Shown: positions 32,918 to 41,950 of the stretch, piece by piece
Position numbering within the stretch: the stretch's first letter is position 1
How the letters are laid out: the number at the start of each line of letters is the position of its first letter
NCBI RefSeq assembly: GCF_007558865.1
Contig: NZ_VLPK01000008.1
Location: forward strand, 62,001 to 126,000
Reading direction: 5' to 3'
From: Mucilaginibacter corticis
GTDB taxonomy: Bacteria; Bacteroidota; Bacteroidia; Sphingobacteriales; Sphingobacteriaceae
DNA length: 64,000 nucleotides
Notes under the pieces: model-generated
Databases searched by the model: none
Told to the model about the DNA's origin: nothing
What the model saw: only the letters and a program-made list of their open reading frames with translations
Position numbers and translations under genes: made by a program

Positions 32918-35340
32918 AGGAAACAGAAAACATACCGCATAAACTGCCCAGCCAGGAAATAGATTATTTTAAGATCGCTAAAATATTACTGAGCAGGTGG
33001 TATTGGATCGTTGGTTCGGTTCTCCTGGCAGTGCTGTTTTCAAATGTTTACTTATGGTATACGCCGAAAACCTATGCGACTTCCGGTACCATGAAATTTG
33101 AAGAAAAAAAGTCCGAGATCTCAGATATCGCCGGGGCCGTAACCACATCCGATAAAGGCCCTTCGAAGGTCCAGACAGAGACCATGGTACTGCAGAGCAG
33201 AAATGTCGTGATCAGCGCGATCAGGGATATGGATTACCGGGTCAGTTTTTACGTTGTGGGCAGGGTGCTTAACCGTACGAATGAATTGTACCCGCAAAAA
33301 CCACTGGACATTGAGTTCCTGAAGTTTGATACGGCGAATTTTTTTCATGACCTGGTTAGCTTTAAGCCGGTAAATAATTCTTCTTTTTCGCTCAGTTATC
33401 CCGAATATGGAAAACAAGTTGAAAAGGTCATCAGTTATAACGCGCCGTTCACACTGGGTAGTACCGCCTTACGCATTAAACGCCCGGCCGGCCTTTTGAA
33501 AAATGTGGTCTACCAGTTCAAATTCAATGCCCCGGAAGATTTCCTGGACAGGGTAAGGGGCGGTCTGCATACCAGCGAGATCATCAGGAATTCCAACATC
33601 GTTTCTATCCAGCAAACGGACGCTAATCCGCAATTCGCGGCCGATGCTTTAAACGCGGTAATGACGGAATACCTGAATTATGACCGGTACCAAAGAATGC
33701 AGTCAGCGACTCAAATGATCAGTTTCATTGACACGCAGCTAAAATATCTTTCAGGACAGGTAAAAGGATCCGAAAAATCGATTGAAAAGTTCAAGCAAAA
33801 TTTAAAGATCATGGATGTCGGCTCAGCTGCCGAAGCGGCCCTAAGCAAAGCCAAAGAACTTGAATCGCAAAACTCTTTACTGAAGATACAGCTGATCGCC
33901 CTGGATCAGTTAAAGGCGGATATCCTTAAAGAAAAAAATAATGTCACGCTGAATTTTAATTTGGAAGGAGTGGTTGATCCGCTGTTGCAGACTTCTATTG
34001 TCAAACTTGACGCTTTAATTGCCGATAAATATTCTTTATTAAAAACTTACACAGACAACTCCGGCCCGGTCAATGATATCAACCAGCAGATTTTACGTAT
34101 TAAAAATTCGGCGTTAAGCAACATCGAAACTTCTATCGCCCTGGTCAAAAAAAACATGGCGTACATCACTGATCAGCAGAAGCCCCTTGCCCAACAAATA
34201 GCGCAGTTCCCGGTCGCTGAAAACGATATGGCCGGCCTGAAAAGAAACTTTGAGGTCAACGATAAGGTTTACTCTTTTTTGTCAGAACGGAAACTAAACG
34301 CACAGATCAGCCGGTCGGGGATTTTGCCGGGCGCGACCATCCTTGATGTCGCTCAGCCAAATTACGCTCCGGTTGCCCCGGATGAGCACAGTATCCGCCG
34401 CTCAGCGATCATAGCTGGTTTACTGATAGGCTTCGGATTAATCATCCTGATCCGCGTGTTAAATCCCTATATTTATGATAAGGAAACGATCGAGAGCCTG
34501 ACAGCGATCCCTATTTTAGGTGTGATCCGCAAATTTCCGGAGCCGATAGATGAATACAGTTCCCAAATATTGGCGATCAGCCGGCCTAAATCTATTTTTG
34601 CCGAATCGGTAAGATCGGTCCGGACAAATTTAAATTTTCTTGCCGCTGACAAAACGCGGAAAGTGATCTGCGTAACCTCGGAAGTTGCAGGGGAGGGTAA
34701 GTCCTTTGTTGCTGTAAACCTGTCAAGCACTTTATCGCTGATCGATAAAAAGGTGATACTTATAGCTGCCGACCTGCGCCGCTCGAAATTACATAAGACC
34801 TTCCAGGTACCTAATGATATCGGTTTAAGCAATTACTTGGCCCATCAATGTACCGCTGATGATATCATTAAAAACTCATCACTGTCTAACCTTGATTTTA
34901 TCGTATCCGGGCCCGTTCCTCCTAACCCGTCCGAATTATTGCATTCGGCCAGGGTCGGAGAATTGATCGCTTTATTAAAAACCAGGTATGAAGTGATCAT
35001 GATCGATACGGCCCCGATAGGACTGGTTTCAGATTCCATACCACTGATCAGGCTGAGCGATATCAATCTGTTTGTGATACGTTCGGGCAAATCGAAATTT
35101 TATTCGGCAACTGTTCCCCAGCGTATCGCGCATGAATACCAGCTGGATAACACAGTGATTGTGCTCAACGCCTACGCAGAAGACCTGCTGCATTCGAGGT
35201 ATTACAATACCAAGTTCACAGGCGAAGGCAATGGTTCAAAATATTACTATTATTCCGATTATACGGGTTACGGAAATTCAGAATATTATGTGGATGATCC
35301 TAAAAATAAATGGTGGAACGTCCGGAGATGGTTTAAATGA
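32914..35340 (+). CDS. Wzc-like polysaccharide co-polymerase and tyrosine autokinase
   Basis: An 808-residue inner-membrane protein. It has a Wzz domain between two membrane helices (about 31-51 and 490-510), a large periplasmic coiled-coil region, and a cytoplasmic bacterial tyrosine-kinase domain. Kinase motifs are Walker A TSEVAGEGKS (Lys596), Walker A' VILIAADLRR and Walker B VIMIDTAPIG. The last 50 residues hold ten tyrosines (including a YYYY run), the autophosphorylation cluster. It controls chain length and export with the Wza-like protein. Such kinases usually serve Wzy-dependent export, yet this operon carries an ABC exporter. Confidence 0.95.
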   Translation: MKETENIPHKLPSQEIDYFKIAKILLSRWYWIVGSVLLAVLFSNVYLWYTPKTYATSGTMKFEEKKSEISDIAGAVTTSDKGPSKVQTETMVLQSRNVVISAIRDMDYRVSFYVVGRVLNRTNELYPQKPLDIEFLKFDTANFFHDLVSFKPVNNSSFSLSYPEYGKQVEKVISYNAPFTLGSTALRIKRPAGLLKNVVYQFKFNAPEDFLDRVRGGLHTSEIIRNSNIVSIQQTDANPQFAADALNAVMTEYLNYDRYQRMQSATQMISFIDTQLKYLSGQVKGSEKSIEKFKQNLKIMDVGSAAEAALSKAKELESQNSLLKIQLIALDQLKADILKEKNNVTLNFNLEGVVDPLLQTSIVKLDALIADKYSLLKTYTDNSGPVNDINQQILRIKNSALSNIETSIALVKKNMAYITDQQKPLAQQIAQFPVAENDMAGLKRNFEVNDKVYSFLSERKLNAQISRSGILPGATILDVAQPNYAPVAPDEHSIRRSAIIAGLLIGFGLIILIRVLNPYIYDKETIESLTAIPILGVIRKFPEPIDEYSSQILAISRPKSIFAESVRSVRTNLNFLAADKTRKVICVTSEVAGEGKSFVAVNLSSTLSLIDKKVILIAADLRRSKLHKTFQVPNDIGLSNYLAHQCTADDIIKNSSLSNLDFIVSGPVPPNPSELLHSARVGELIALLKTRYEVIMIDTAPIGLVSDSIPLIRLSDINLFVIRSGKSKFYSATVPQRIAHEYQLDNTVIVLNAYAEDLLHSRYYNTKFTGEGNGSKYYYYSDYTGYGNSEYYVDDPKNKWWNVRRWFK

Positions 35341-35891
35341 TTGCAAGTACTGTTCAAATAATGCCAGTAAAGTCAGCCGCGGGCGCGCCTAAATGGTATC
35401 CGGTAAGTACCCATCCGCGCTCAGAAAAAAAAGCGTACGACGCGTTGACAAAAAAAGGGATCGAAGCTTACTTACCCCTGCAACGCCAGCTTAAGCAATG
35501 GAGCGACCGGAAAAAGTGGGTAGAGGAGCCTTTTATAAAATCTTATGTATTTGTACGAATCAGGGAAAGTGAGCAGGCAGATATCCTGATGACACAAGGT
35601 GTAGCACGGTTCATCTATTTCTCAGGCAGGATCACCGCTATGCCCGACCGGCAGATCAAAGAACTTAAGTTATTGATCGCAAGTCCGTTTGAGCTGGAGG
35701 TTACAGAGGAACACCTGCAGCCGGGTGAGCCGGTTTTGATCAAAGCAGGGCCTTTGAAAGGACTTAAAGGAGAGGTGGTCTCTTATAAGTCTCAAAAACA
35801 ACTCATGATACGTTTGGGGAATCTGGGGCACTCCATCATTGTAAATGTACCGGCATCGTTGATTGACAGGTTACAGAAAAGGGCATTTTAG
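35337..35891 (+). CDS. NusG/UpxY-like transcription antiterminator
   Basis: A 184-residue NusG paralogue with an NGN domain (KWYPVSTHPRSEKKAYDALTKKGIEAYLPLQ, about 19-49, and FIKSYVFVRI) and a C-terminal KOW motif (PGEPVLIKAGPLKGLKGEVVSY, about 124-145). In Bacteroides, UpxY proteins bind RNA polymerase and allow read-through of long capsule operons. Its position near the front of a 32-kb operon fits that role exactly. ATG 35337 overlaps the kinase stop as ATGA. RfaH-like ops targets were not identified, but a possible leader structure follows at 35930-35976. Confidence 0.9.
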   Translation: MIASTVQIMPVKSAAGAPKWYPVSTHPRSEKKAYDALTKKGIEAYLPLQRQLKQWSDRKKWVEEPFIKSYVFVRIRESEQADILMTQGVARFIYFSGRITAMPDRQIKELKLLIASPFELEVTEEHLQPGEPVLIKAGPLKGLKGEVVSYKSQKQLMIRLGNLGHSIIVNVPASLIDRLQKRAF

Positions 35892-35929
35892 CGATAAAAG
35901 TGCCCAAATATAAAAATAAAAATTAGTGA

Positions 35930-35976
35930 TTAAGTCGCTGATTAATAATAAGTTGCAATTTTAAAATGTGACTTAA
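35930..35976 (+). promoter_or_regulatory. Possible RNA structure between the antiterminator gene and asnB
   Basis: The 113-base gap, the longest within the operon, carries inverted TTAAGTC (35930-35936) and GACTTAA (35970-35976), 7 pairs around a 33-base loop. It could be a recognition site for the NusG-like protein or an internal promoter region; no T-run follows. Confidence 0.3.
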
Positions 35977-36004
35977 GCGGCGAAGCTTTGAAAATACTTC
36001 TCAT

Positions 36005-37792
36005 ATGTGCAGGATAGCTGGAATAATAGCTAAGAGGATTAGTCATCATGAGCTTACAGAAAAAGTAAGCTTAATGTGCGATGTGCTGAAACATGGAGGT
36101 CCTGATGACGGTGGTATTTTTTCAGATGAGCATGTAAGCCTGGTGTTCGGGCACCGGCGGCTATCCATCATAGACCCGGGTATAAACGGGCACCAGCCAA
36201 TGGCCGACGTTAACAAGAGGGTCTGGATCACCTTTAACGGTGAGATCTATAATTACCTGCCGATAAGGGAACAGCTTTTAGCTGTCGGAGTCGTATTTCA
36301 TTCCTTTACAGACACCGAAGTGATCATCAACGCCTATTTGCAATGGGGGGTATCCTCCTTTTCAAAACTGCGCGGCATGTTTGCATTCGCTTTATACGAT
36401 ATAAAAGGCGGCACCACGTTTCTCGTACGCGATGCTTCAGGGGTAAAGCCCTTGTATTATTATGTGAACGGCAAATCCTTGAGTTTTGCCTCCGAGGTCA
36501 GGGCATTTAAATCAGCAGGTACCACGCATGAAACCGATCACTCATGGCCGGTAAGATTTTTGGCGTTTGGGCATATACCTGAACCGTTTACCACTTTGAA
36601 AAATGTGCTTAGCCTTCAGAAAGGTCATTACCTGGCCTGGCAGCACGATTCCTGCACTTATCAGATCCGGCCGTTTTACCAGATCACTGCAAAGCCCGGT
36701 ATTATCAGTCTTGAGGATGCTAAAGCGCAGATCAGAGCCGGTTTACAAACCGCTGTTAACCGGCAACTGATGGCCGACGCGCCGATAGGCGTATTCCTCA
36801 GCGGCGGTACAGACTCCAGCATCCTGTCCCTGTTGGCGAACCAGCAAACGGAGCAACAGATCAAGACTATCTCGATCTATTTCAACGAGAAGAACTACGA
36901 TGAAAGCGCCTACCAAAACAACGTATTGCAACAGATCAGCGGTGAAAAATACACCCATTTGGTTAAGCAAAAAGATTTTGAAGAATATTTTCCGAAAATC
37001 ATCGCAGACATGGATTTGCCTACTACGGACGGGATCAATACCTGGTTTATCAGTAAATATGCGCACCAAGATGGTTTAAAGGCTGTACTTTCAGGCGTAG
37101 GGGCAGACGAGCTTTTCGGTGGTTACCCTTCCTTTAACCGCATGAAATACCTGCGGTATCTCCGCAAACTGCCATCTTTCCTGTTTAAGGCCGCAAACTA
37201 TTTCCAAACGGACCGGCATAGAAAAATATCTTTTTTAGCCAATGAGCACTACCTGGGCGACTATTTACTGTTAAGGGGCTTGTTTGTGGCATCAGATATT
37301 GCCCGCATTCTGGACAGGAGCGCCGGCGAGGTGAACGAAATCCTGTTCAGTGAACAGAATTTGAATCATTTAAACCGGTATGATGAAGAACACGCTGCCT
37401 GGTTTGAAACGAATTTGTATATGCAAAACCAGCTGTTACGGGACACGGATGTCATGAGTATGTCACACGGGCTGGAAGTAAGGGTTCCCTTTTTGGATGA
37501 AGATTTTCAGGAACTGGCGCTTAGCCTTGCACCGGGGATCCGGTTTGATAGCTACCAGCCAAAGAAAATTTTAATCGATAGCTTCCGGGATCTTTTACCG
37601 GAACCCACCTGGAACCGGCCAAAAATGGGTTTTACGTTCCCTTTCCAGGAATGGATGAGCCGGCACGGGGAGATCAGCAACGAAAAATTGTATAAAGGCA
37701 GGTTCGCCAAAAACGAAGTTTTAAAATTTAAAAACGGGCAGATCCATTGGTCAAAGATCTTCGCCCTCTACCAGATCCAGCAGCATGTCTAA
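36005..37792 (+). CDS. asnB: Glutamine-hydrolysing asparagine synthase-like amidotransferase
   Basis: A 595-residue class II glutamine amidotransferase. Cys2 is the nucleophile (MCRIAGII); LSIIDPGINGHQPM and FNGEIYNYLPIR mark the glutaminase half. The synthetase half has the ATP pyrophosphatase loop SGGTDSS (266-272) and ends with RPKMGFTFPFQEWM. AsnB-like enzymes are regular members of surface-polysaccharide clusters, where they probably amidate a sugar acid rather than make asparagine; this is inference. Its stop overlaps the next gene by 8 bases. Confidence 0.9.
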   Translation: MCRIAGIIAKRISHHELTEKVSLMCDVLKHGGPDDGGIFSDEHVSLVFGHRRLSIIDPGINGHQPMADVNKRVWITFNGEIYNYLPIREQLLAVGVVFHSFTDTEVIINAYLQWGVSSFSKLRGMFAFALYDIKGGTTFLVRDASGVKPLYYYVNGKSLSFASEVRAFKSAGTTHETDHSWPVRFLAFGHIPEPFTTLKNVLSLQKGHYLAWQHDSCTYQIRPFYQITAKPGIISLEDAKAQIRAGLQTAVNRQLMADAPIGVFLSGGTDSSILSLLANQQTEQQIKTISIYFNEKNYDESAYQNNVLQQISGEKYTHLVKQKDFEEYFPKIIADMDLPTTDGINTWFISKYAHQDGLKAVLSGVGADELFGGYPSFNRMKYLRYLRKLPSFLFKAANYFQTDRHRKISFLANEHYLGDYLLLRGLFVASDIARILDRSAGEVNEILFSEQNLNHLNRYDEEHAAWFETNLYMQNQLLRDTDVMSMSHGLEVRVPFLDEDFQELALSLAPGIRFDSYQPKKILIDSFRDLLPEPTWNRPKMGFTFPFQEWMSRHGEISNEKLYKGRFAKNEVLKFKNGQIHWSKIFALYQIQQHV

Positions 37793-38906
37793 AAGGTTGA
37801 TGTTATTTACATTGCAGACTTTCAGCACGACCGGCGGGATCCAAAAGATGACCCGGGCGCTGGCGCATTCGTTGTCCGGCTTATCTTACGGGAACGACTG
37901 GGATTTTAGTTTGTGGTCAGTTTATGACGCTGATAGAGATTTGATGCCCCAGTATGTTCCAAAAGGAAATTTTCTCGGATTTAATCATAACCGGATAAAA
38001 TTTATCCTTAAAACGATGATAAATGCCAGGAAAATAGATGTGGTAATATTAAGCCATCTCAACCTTGCACTTGCCGGTTTACTGCTAAAAATGATAAACC
38101 CGAAGTGTAAAGTTTTTCTTGTCGCACATGGTATAGAGGTCTGGAGGCCGATATCGGTTTTAAAAAAAATATTTTTAAGACATTGCGATAAAGTTATCTG
38201 CGTCAGTAATTTTACGATGCAGCAAATGATCAGCCGGCATCACTGTGCCCCCTTCAAATGCACCGTGCTGAACAATACGATTGATCCGTTCATGGAATTC
38301 CCGGTTGCATTTAACAAACCTGATCATTTAATAAAAAAATATAGTATTGATAACCACAACGAAGTTCTGTTTACGCTTTCGCGTCTGGCTTCAACGGAGC
38401 AATACAAAGGACACGACCAGGTGATCCGGGCCCTAAGCCGTTTGAAAGAAAGGTTCCCCCGCATTAAGTACATATTGTCTGGTCAATACGACGAAAACGA
38501 AAAAATACGGATAGAAAAGCTTATTGCTGATTACCAGGTTGGCGGACACGTTATTCTAACCGGGTTCCTGAAAGAAGAAGAACTGATCCCACACTTTCTG
38601 CTGGCGGATCTTTTTGTTTTACCCAGTAAAAAGGAGGGTTTCGGTATTGTGTTTATTGAAGCCATGGCTTGCGGCGTGCCGGTGATCTGTGGAAATGTCG
38701 ACGGTAGTATTGATGCCGTTTACAGCAGCGAATTAGGAACGGCGATAAATCCCGATGATCTTGTACAACTGGAAGCAGAAATCGCAGGTTATCTAAAGAA
38801 CAAATTAACCGTGGATGCTAAAAAGAATATACAAACGCAATGTTTGTCGCATTTTAATGAAAAGAACTATATGATACAATTAGCGGAGATGATTAAAAAT
38901 GGCTGA
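37785..38906 (+). CDS. Glycosyltransferase family 4
   Basis: A 373-residue GT-B enzyme. The N-terminal Rossmann half starts with FSTTGGIQKMTRALA (acceptor side); the C-terminal half has the nucleotide-sugar site with LPSKKEGFGIVFIEAMACGVPVI, including the paired glutamates of GT4 retaining transferases. It should add one sugar to the lipid-linked glycan in the cytoplasm; donor unknown. ATG 37785 and the 8-base overlaps at both ends indicate tight coupling between asnB and the ABC permease gene. Confidence 0.92.
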   Translation: MSKRLMLFTLQTFSTTGGIQKMTRALAHSLSGLSYGNDWDFSLWSVYDADRDLMPQYVPKGNFLGFNHNRIKFILKTMINARKIDVVILSHLNLALAGLLLKMINPKCKVFLVAHGIEVWRPISVLKKIFLRHCDKVICVSNFTMQQMISRHHCAPFKCTVLNNTIDPFMEFPVAFNKPDHLIKKYSIDNHNEVLFTLSRLASTEQYKGHDQVIRALSRLKERFPRIKYILSGQYDENEKIRIEKLIADYQVGGHVILTGFLKEEELIPHFLLADLFVLPSKKEGFGIVFIEAMACGVPVICGNVDGSIDAVYSSELGTAINPDDLVQLEAEIAGYLKNKLTVDAKKNIQTQCLSHFNEKNYMIQLAEMIKNG

Positions 38907-39762
38907 GCAAAAAGAAGAGGCCTGGGATATTGAAATTACAGCCCGGGATACGCTCTTTGACCTTAAGCTGAAAGATGTATGGCATTACCGGGATTTGCTC
39001 GTGCTGCTGGTGCGCAGGGATTTTGTTTCCTTTTACAAGCAAACCATCCTGGGCCCATTGTGGTTCATTATCCAGCCCTTGTTCACGACGATCATTTATA
39101 CTTTTGTTTTCGGAAACCTGGCGTCAATACCTACCGATGGCTTGCCACAACCGCTTTTTTACATTGCCGGGATCACTTCATGGAATTATTTTGCGGATTG
39201 CCTGACGAAAACATCCACCGTTTTTACCACAAATTCAGCGCTTTTTGGAAAAGTTTATTTCCCCAGGCTCATCGTTCCTTTAAGTATCGTTGTTTCCAAT
39301 TTAATCCGATTTGGGATACAAATGTTACTCTTTTTATTGATGATGGCCATTTACTGGTTTAAGGGAGCCAATTTCCATCCTAATGCCTGGTTAGGGTTAT
39401 TTCCGCTGTTATTGTTATTGATGGCACTTTTGGGTCTTGGTTTAGGGATGATCTTTTCCGCCATGACTACAAAATACAGGGATCTGAGTTTTTTGCTCCT
39501 TTTCGGTATTCAACTGATGATGTACCTGACTACGGTGATTTACCCGCTTTCGGTTGTGGAAACGAAATACCCTTCTTATAAATGGCTGGTGGAATACAAT
39601 CCGATGACTTCAATTATCGAGGCTTTCAGGTATGGGTTTCTGGGACAGGGCACGTTTACGATGTTGTCTTTAGGAATTACGTCAGTTATCACCCTAATGA
39701 CGCTTTTAATTGGAATAATTATTTTCAACCGTGTTGAACGCACGTTTATTGATACTGTTTAG
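38899..39762 (+). CDS. ABC-2 type polysaccharide export permease (Wzm/TagG type)
   Basis: A 287-residue permease with six membrane helices. The N-terminal amphipathic helix and coupling region (YRDLLVLLVRRDFVSFYKQTILGPLWFIIQPL) are characteristic of polysaccharide and teichoic-acid exporters; KYRDLSFLLLFGIQ and VEYNPMTSIIEAFRYGFLG are further family blocks. It pairs with the ATPase 3 bases downstream to flip a finished, lipid-linked glycan across the inner membrane. Confidence 0.94.
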   Translation: MAEQKEEAWDIEITARDTLFDLKLKDVWHYRDLLVLLVRRDFVSFYKQTILGPLWFIIQPLFTTIIYTFVFGNLASIPTDGLPQPLFYIAGITSWNYFADCLTKTSTVFTTNSALFGKVYFPRLIVPLSIVVSNLIRFGIQMLLFLLMMAIYWFKGANFHPNAWLGLFPLLLLLMALLGLGLGMIFSAMTTKYRDLSFLLLFGIQLMMYLTTVIYPLSVVETKYPSYKWLVEYNPMTSIIEAFRYGFLGQGTFTMLSLGITSVITLMTLLIGIIIFNRVERTFIDTV

Positions 39763-39765
39763 ATC

Positions 39766-41055
39766 ATGCCTTCAGTTATAAAAGTAGAAAATCTTTCAAA
39801 GGCCTACCATCTGGGTGAAATCGGTACAGGGACAATTTCACGGGACCTGGAACGCTTTTGGGCGAAGGTACGCGGGAAAGACGATCCGTTTTTGAAAATA
39901 GGCGAAACTAATGATCGTTCAAAAAAAGGCAAAAGTGATGTGGTCTGGAGCTTAAAAGACCTTGATTTTGATATCGCGCAAGGCGACGCGGTCGGGATCA
40001 TTGGCCGCAACGGAGCCGGAAAAAGCACCCTGCTTAAAATTTTAAGCAGGATAACATCACCAACCAGTGGTTCTGTAAAGATAAAGGGGAGGATAGCGAG
40101 TTTACTGGAAGTGGGGACCGGCTTTCACCCGGAATTGACCGGACGGGAGAATATTTATCTCAACGGGGCGATACTTGGCATGCGTAAAGCGGAGATCAAA
40201 AGAAAGTTTGATGAGATCGTTGATTTTTCAGGGGTTGAGCGCTATATAGATACGCCGGTGAAAAGGTATTCTTCGGGTATGTATGTTCGTCTTGCCTTTG
40301 CCGTAGCGGCACACCTGGAAAGCGAAATCATGATCGTAGATGAGGTGCTGGCTGTCGGCGATGCTGAATTTCAAAAAAAATGCCTGGGCAAGATGGCCGA
40401 CGTCAGTAAAGTCGGAAACAGAACGGTTTTATTTGTGAGCCATAATATGGGAGCGATCAATCAATTATGCAACAACGCGATCTACCTGCACAATGGATCG
40501 GTCGCCGCCTATGGTGATAAATCAGCTGTAATTGAAAATTATCTCACGAACAATACCTCAAATTATAACCGGGAGCTATCAGTGGCGTTTGACGAGCAGG
40601 AAAGCGACGAGGATACTTGTTTAAATTCTTTCGAGATATACCCGCATTTTGCCGATGTGAATGATTTCCTGACGCATAAAGACATCGAAGTAGCCTATGA
40701 CGTGCGGATCATCAAACCCGCGCCCGGCCTAAGGATAGGCTTTGAAATCATGCACCATGCAACCGAGCAATGCGTTTTCAGGTCTTTTCATGATGATTCC
40801 TATGAAACGGCTTCAACGCTCGAACAGGGAAACCTGCGTTTGTCAGGCATCATACCGGCCAATCTTTTAAATAAAGGTGAATACATTGTTTATCCGATAG
40901 TTGGTTTACATAATGAAAAATGGCTTTGTTTTCATAGATATAGTATATTGATCAACCTGGTTAATATCGGTGGTGTCAATAAATTATATGCTGAAAACCG
41001 GCCGGGCATTATGGCTCCATCTATAGACTGGAATATTTTATATGAAACAAATTGA
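39766..41055 (+). CDS. ABC polysaccharide exporter ATPase with C-terminal glycan-binding domain (Wzt type)
   Basis: A 429-residue ATPase. Walker A GRNGAGKST (Lys86), signature YSSGMYVRLAFAVA, Walker B IMIVDEVLAVGD and switch histidine FVSHNMG are all present. Residues about 265-429 form an extra beta-sandwich like the Wzt C-terminal domain, which in O-antigen exporters recognises the modified chain end. That would mean the polymer is completed in the cytoplasm and capped before export. The stop overlaps the following methyltransferase by 14 bases. Confidence 0.94.
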   Translation: MPSVIKVENLSKAYHLGEIGTGTISRDLERFWAKVRGKDDPFLKIGETNDRSKKGKSDVVWSLKDLDFDIAQGDAVGIIGRNGAGKSTLLKILSRITSPTSGSVKIKGRIASLLEVGTGFHPELTGRENIYLNGAILGMRKAEIKRKFDEIVDFSGVERYIDTPVKRYSSGMYVRLAFAVAAHLESEIMIVDEVLAVGDAEFQKKCLGKMADVSKVGNRTVLFVSHNMGAINQLCNNAIYLHNGSVAAYGDKSAVIENYLTNNTSNYNRELSVAFDEQESDEDTCLNSFEIYPHFADVNDFLTHKDIEVAYDVRIIKPAPGLRIGFEIMHHATEQCVFRSFHDDSYETASTLEQGNLRLSGIIPANLLNKGEYIVYPIVGLHNEKWLCFHRYSILINLVNIGGVNKLYAENRPGIMAPSIDWNILYETN

Positions 41056-41950
41056 CGTAACGGTTGCACAAAAAGTAGCTAACTTGCTGAACCGGTATAT
41101 TACCTTCAGGAAAGGAGAAGTGCCCGACGGATGGGAGAAACTATTTGCTGATGGCCGGCAACACGTGGAATACCAGCTTAACGACCTGTTAAAAATCAAC
41201 CTGTATAAAGACAGTAAGCTGGCTAAATTAATTTACGAACAGTTTGAAGAAGCTGAAAAGCAGTTTATCAGCAATTTTTTAAGGCCCGGAGATGTTTTTT
41301 TTGACATCGGCGCCAACATCGGGCTGCATTCCTTATACGCCGCTGAAGCGCTTAAAGATTCCGGGGCCATCTATGCATTTGAACCGACACCTGTTACCTT
41401 TAACAGGCTGAGAGAGAATGTCACGTTAAACCATTTCCAAAGCATGGCCAATACCTACAATATGGGGCTGTCGAACAAAAAAGACAAGCTTAATTTCCAT
41501 ATTTCAAACAGCGGTTACGATGCCTGGAATTCATTTGCCAATTTACAGCACGTGCCCCTGGAAACGAGCATCCAGGCGAGTGTCTTACGCTTTGATGAGT
41601 TTGTCACGGAACATGCCGTTAATTACCGGCAAATTGCCCTCATTAAAGTAGATGTGGAAGGCTGGGAACTTCCGGTGCTGGAGGGCATGGGAGATTTTCT
41701 TGAACAAGAGGATTTTAAAACCTGTTTCATGATCGAATTTACAGAAGAAAATGTATTCCGGGCGGGGTATTCCTGCCGGGACCTGTATAATTTTATGACA
41801 GATAAAGGCTATGAATGGTTCGTCTACGATACAGCCTCTAATCGGCTGGTTCCGAGCCCGATGAAGGCTTACTATCCTTACGAAAATTTGATCGCGGTCA
41901 AAAAAACACAGCTGCAACCTATCCGTAACCGTATCGCCATAGCGCCGTGA
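41042..41950 (+). CDS. FkbM-family methyltransferase 1
   Basis: A 302-residue SAM-dependent methyltransferase of the FkbM family. The SAM loop is FFDIGANIGLHSLYAAEAL (motif I), with YAFEPTPVTFNRLREN (acidic motif) and LIKVDVEGWELPVLEGM (FkbM hallmark). Members O-methylate sugars or polyketides. Directly after the Wzt-like ATPase, it is a candidate for the terminal methylation that stops chain growth and marks the chain for export (inference). Its stop overlaps the next ATG by one base. Confidence 0.9.
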   Translation: MKQIDVTVAQKVANLLNRYITFRKGEVPDGWEKLFADGRQHVEYQLNDLLKINLYKDSKLAKLIYEQFEEAEKQFISNFLRPGDVFFDIGANIGLHSLYAAEALKDSGAIYAFEPTPVTFNRLRENVTLNHFQSMANTYNMGLSNKKDKLNFHISNSGYDAWNSFANLQHVPLETSIQASVLRFDEFVTEHAVNYRQIALIKVDVEGWELPVLEGMGDFLEQEDFKTCFMIEFTEENVFRAGYSCRDLYNFMTDKGYEWFVYDTASNRLVPSPMKAYYPYENLIAVKKTQLQPIRNRIAIAP

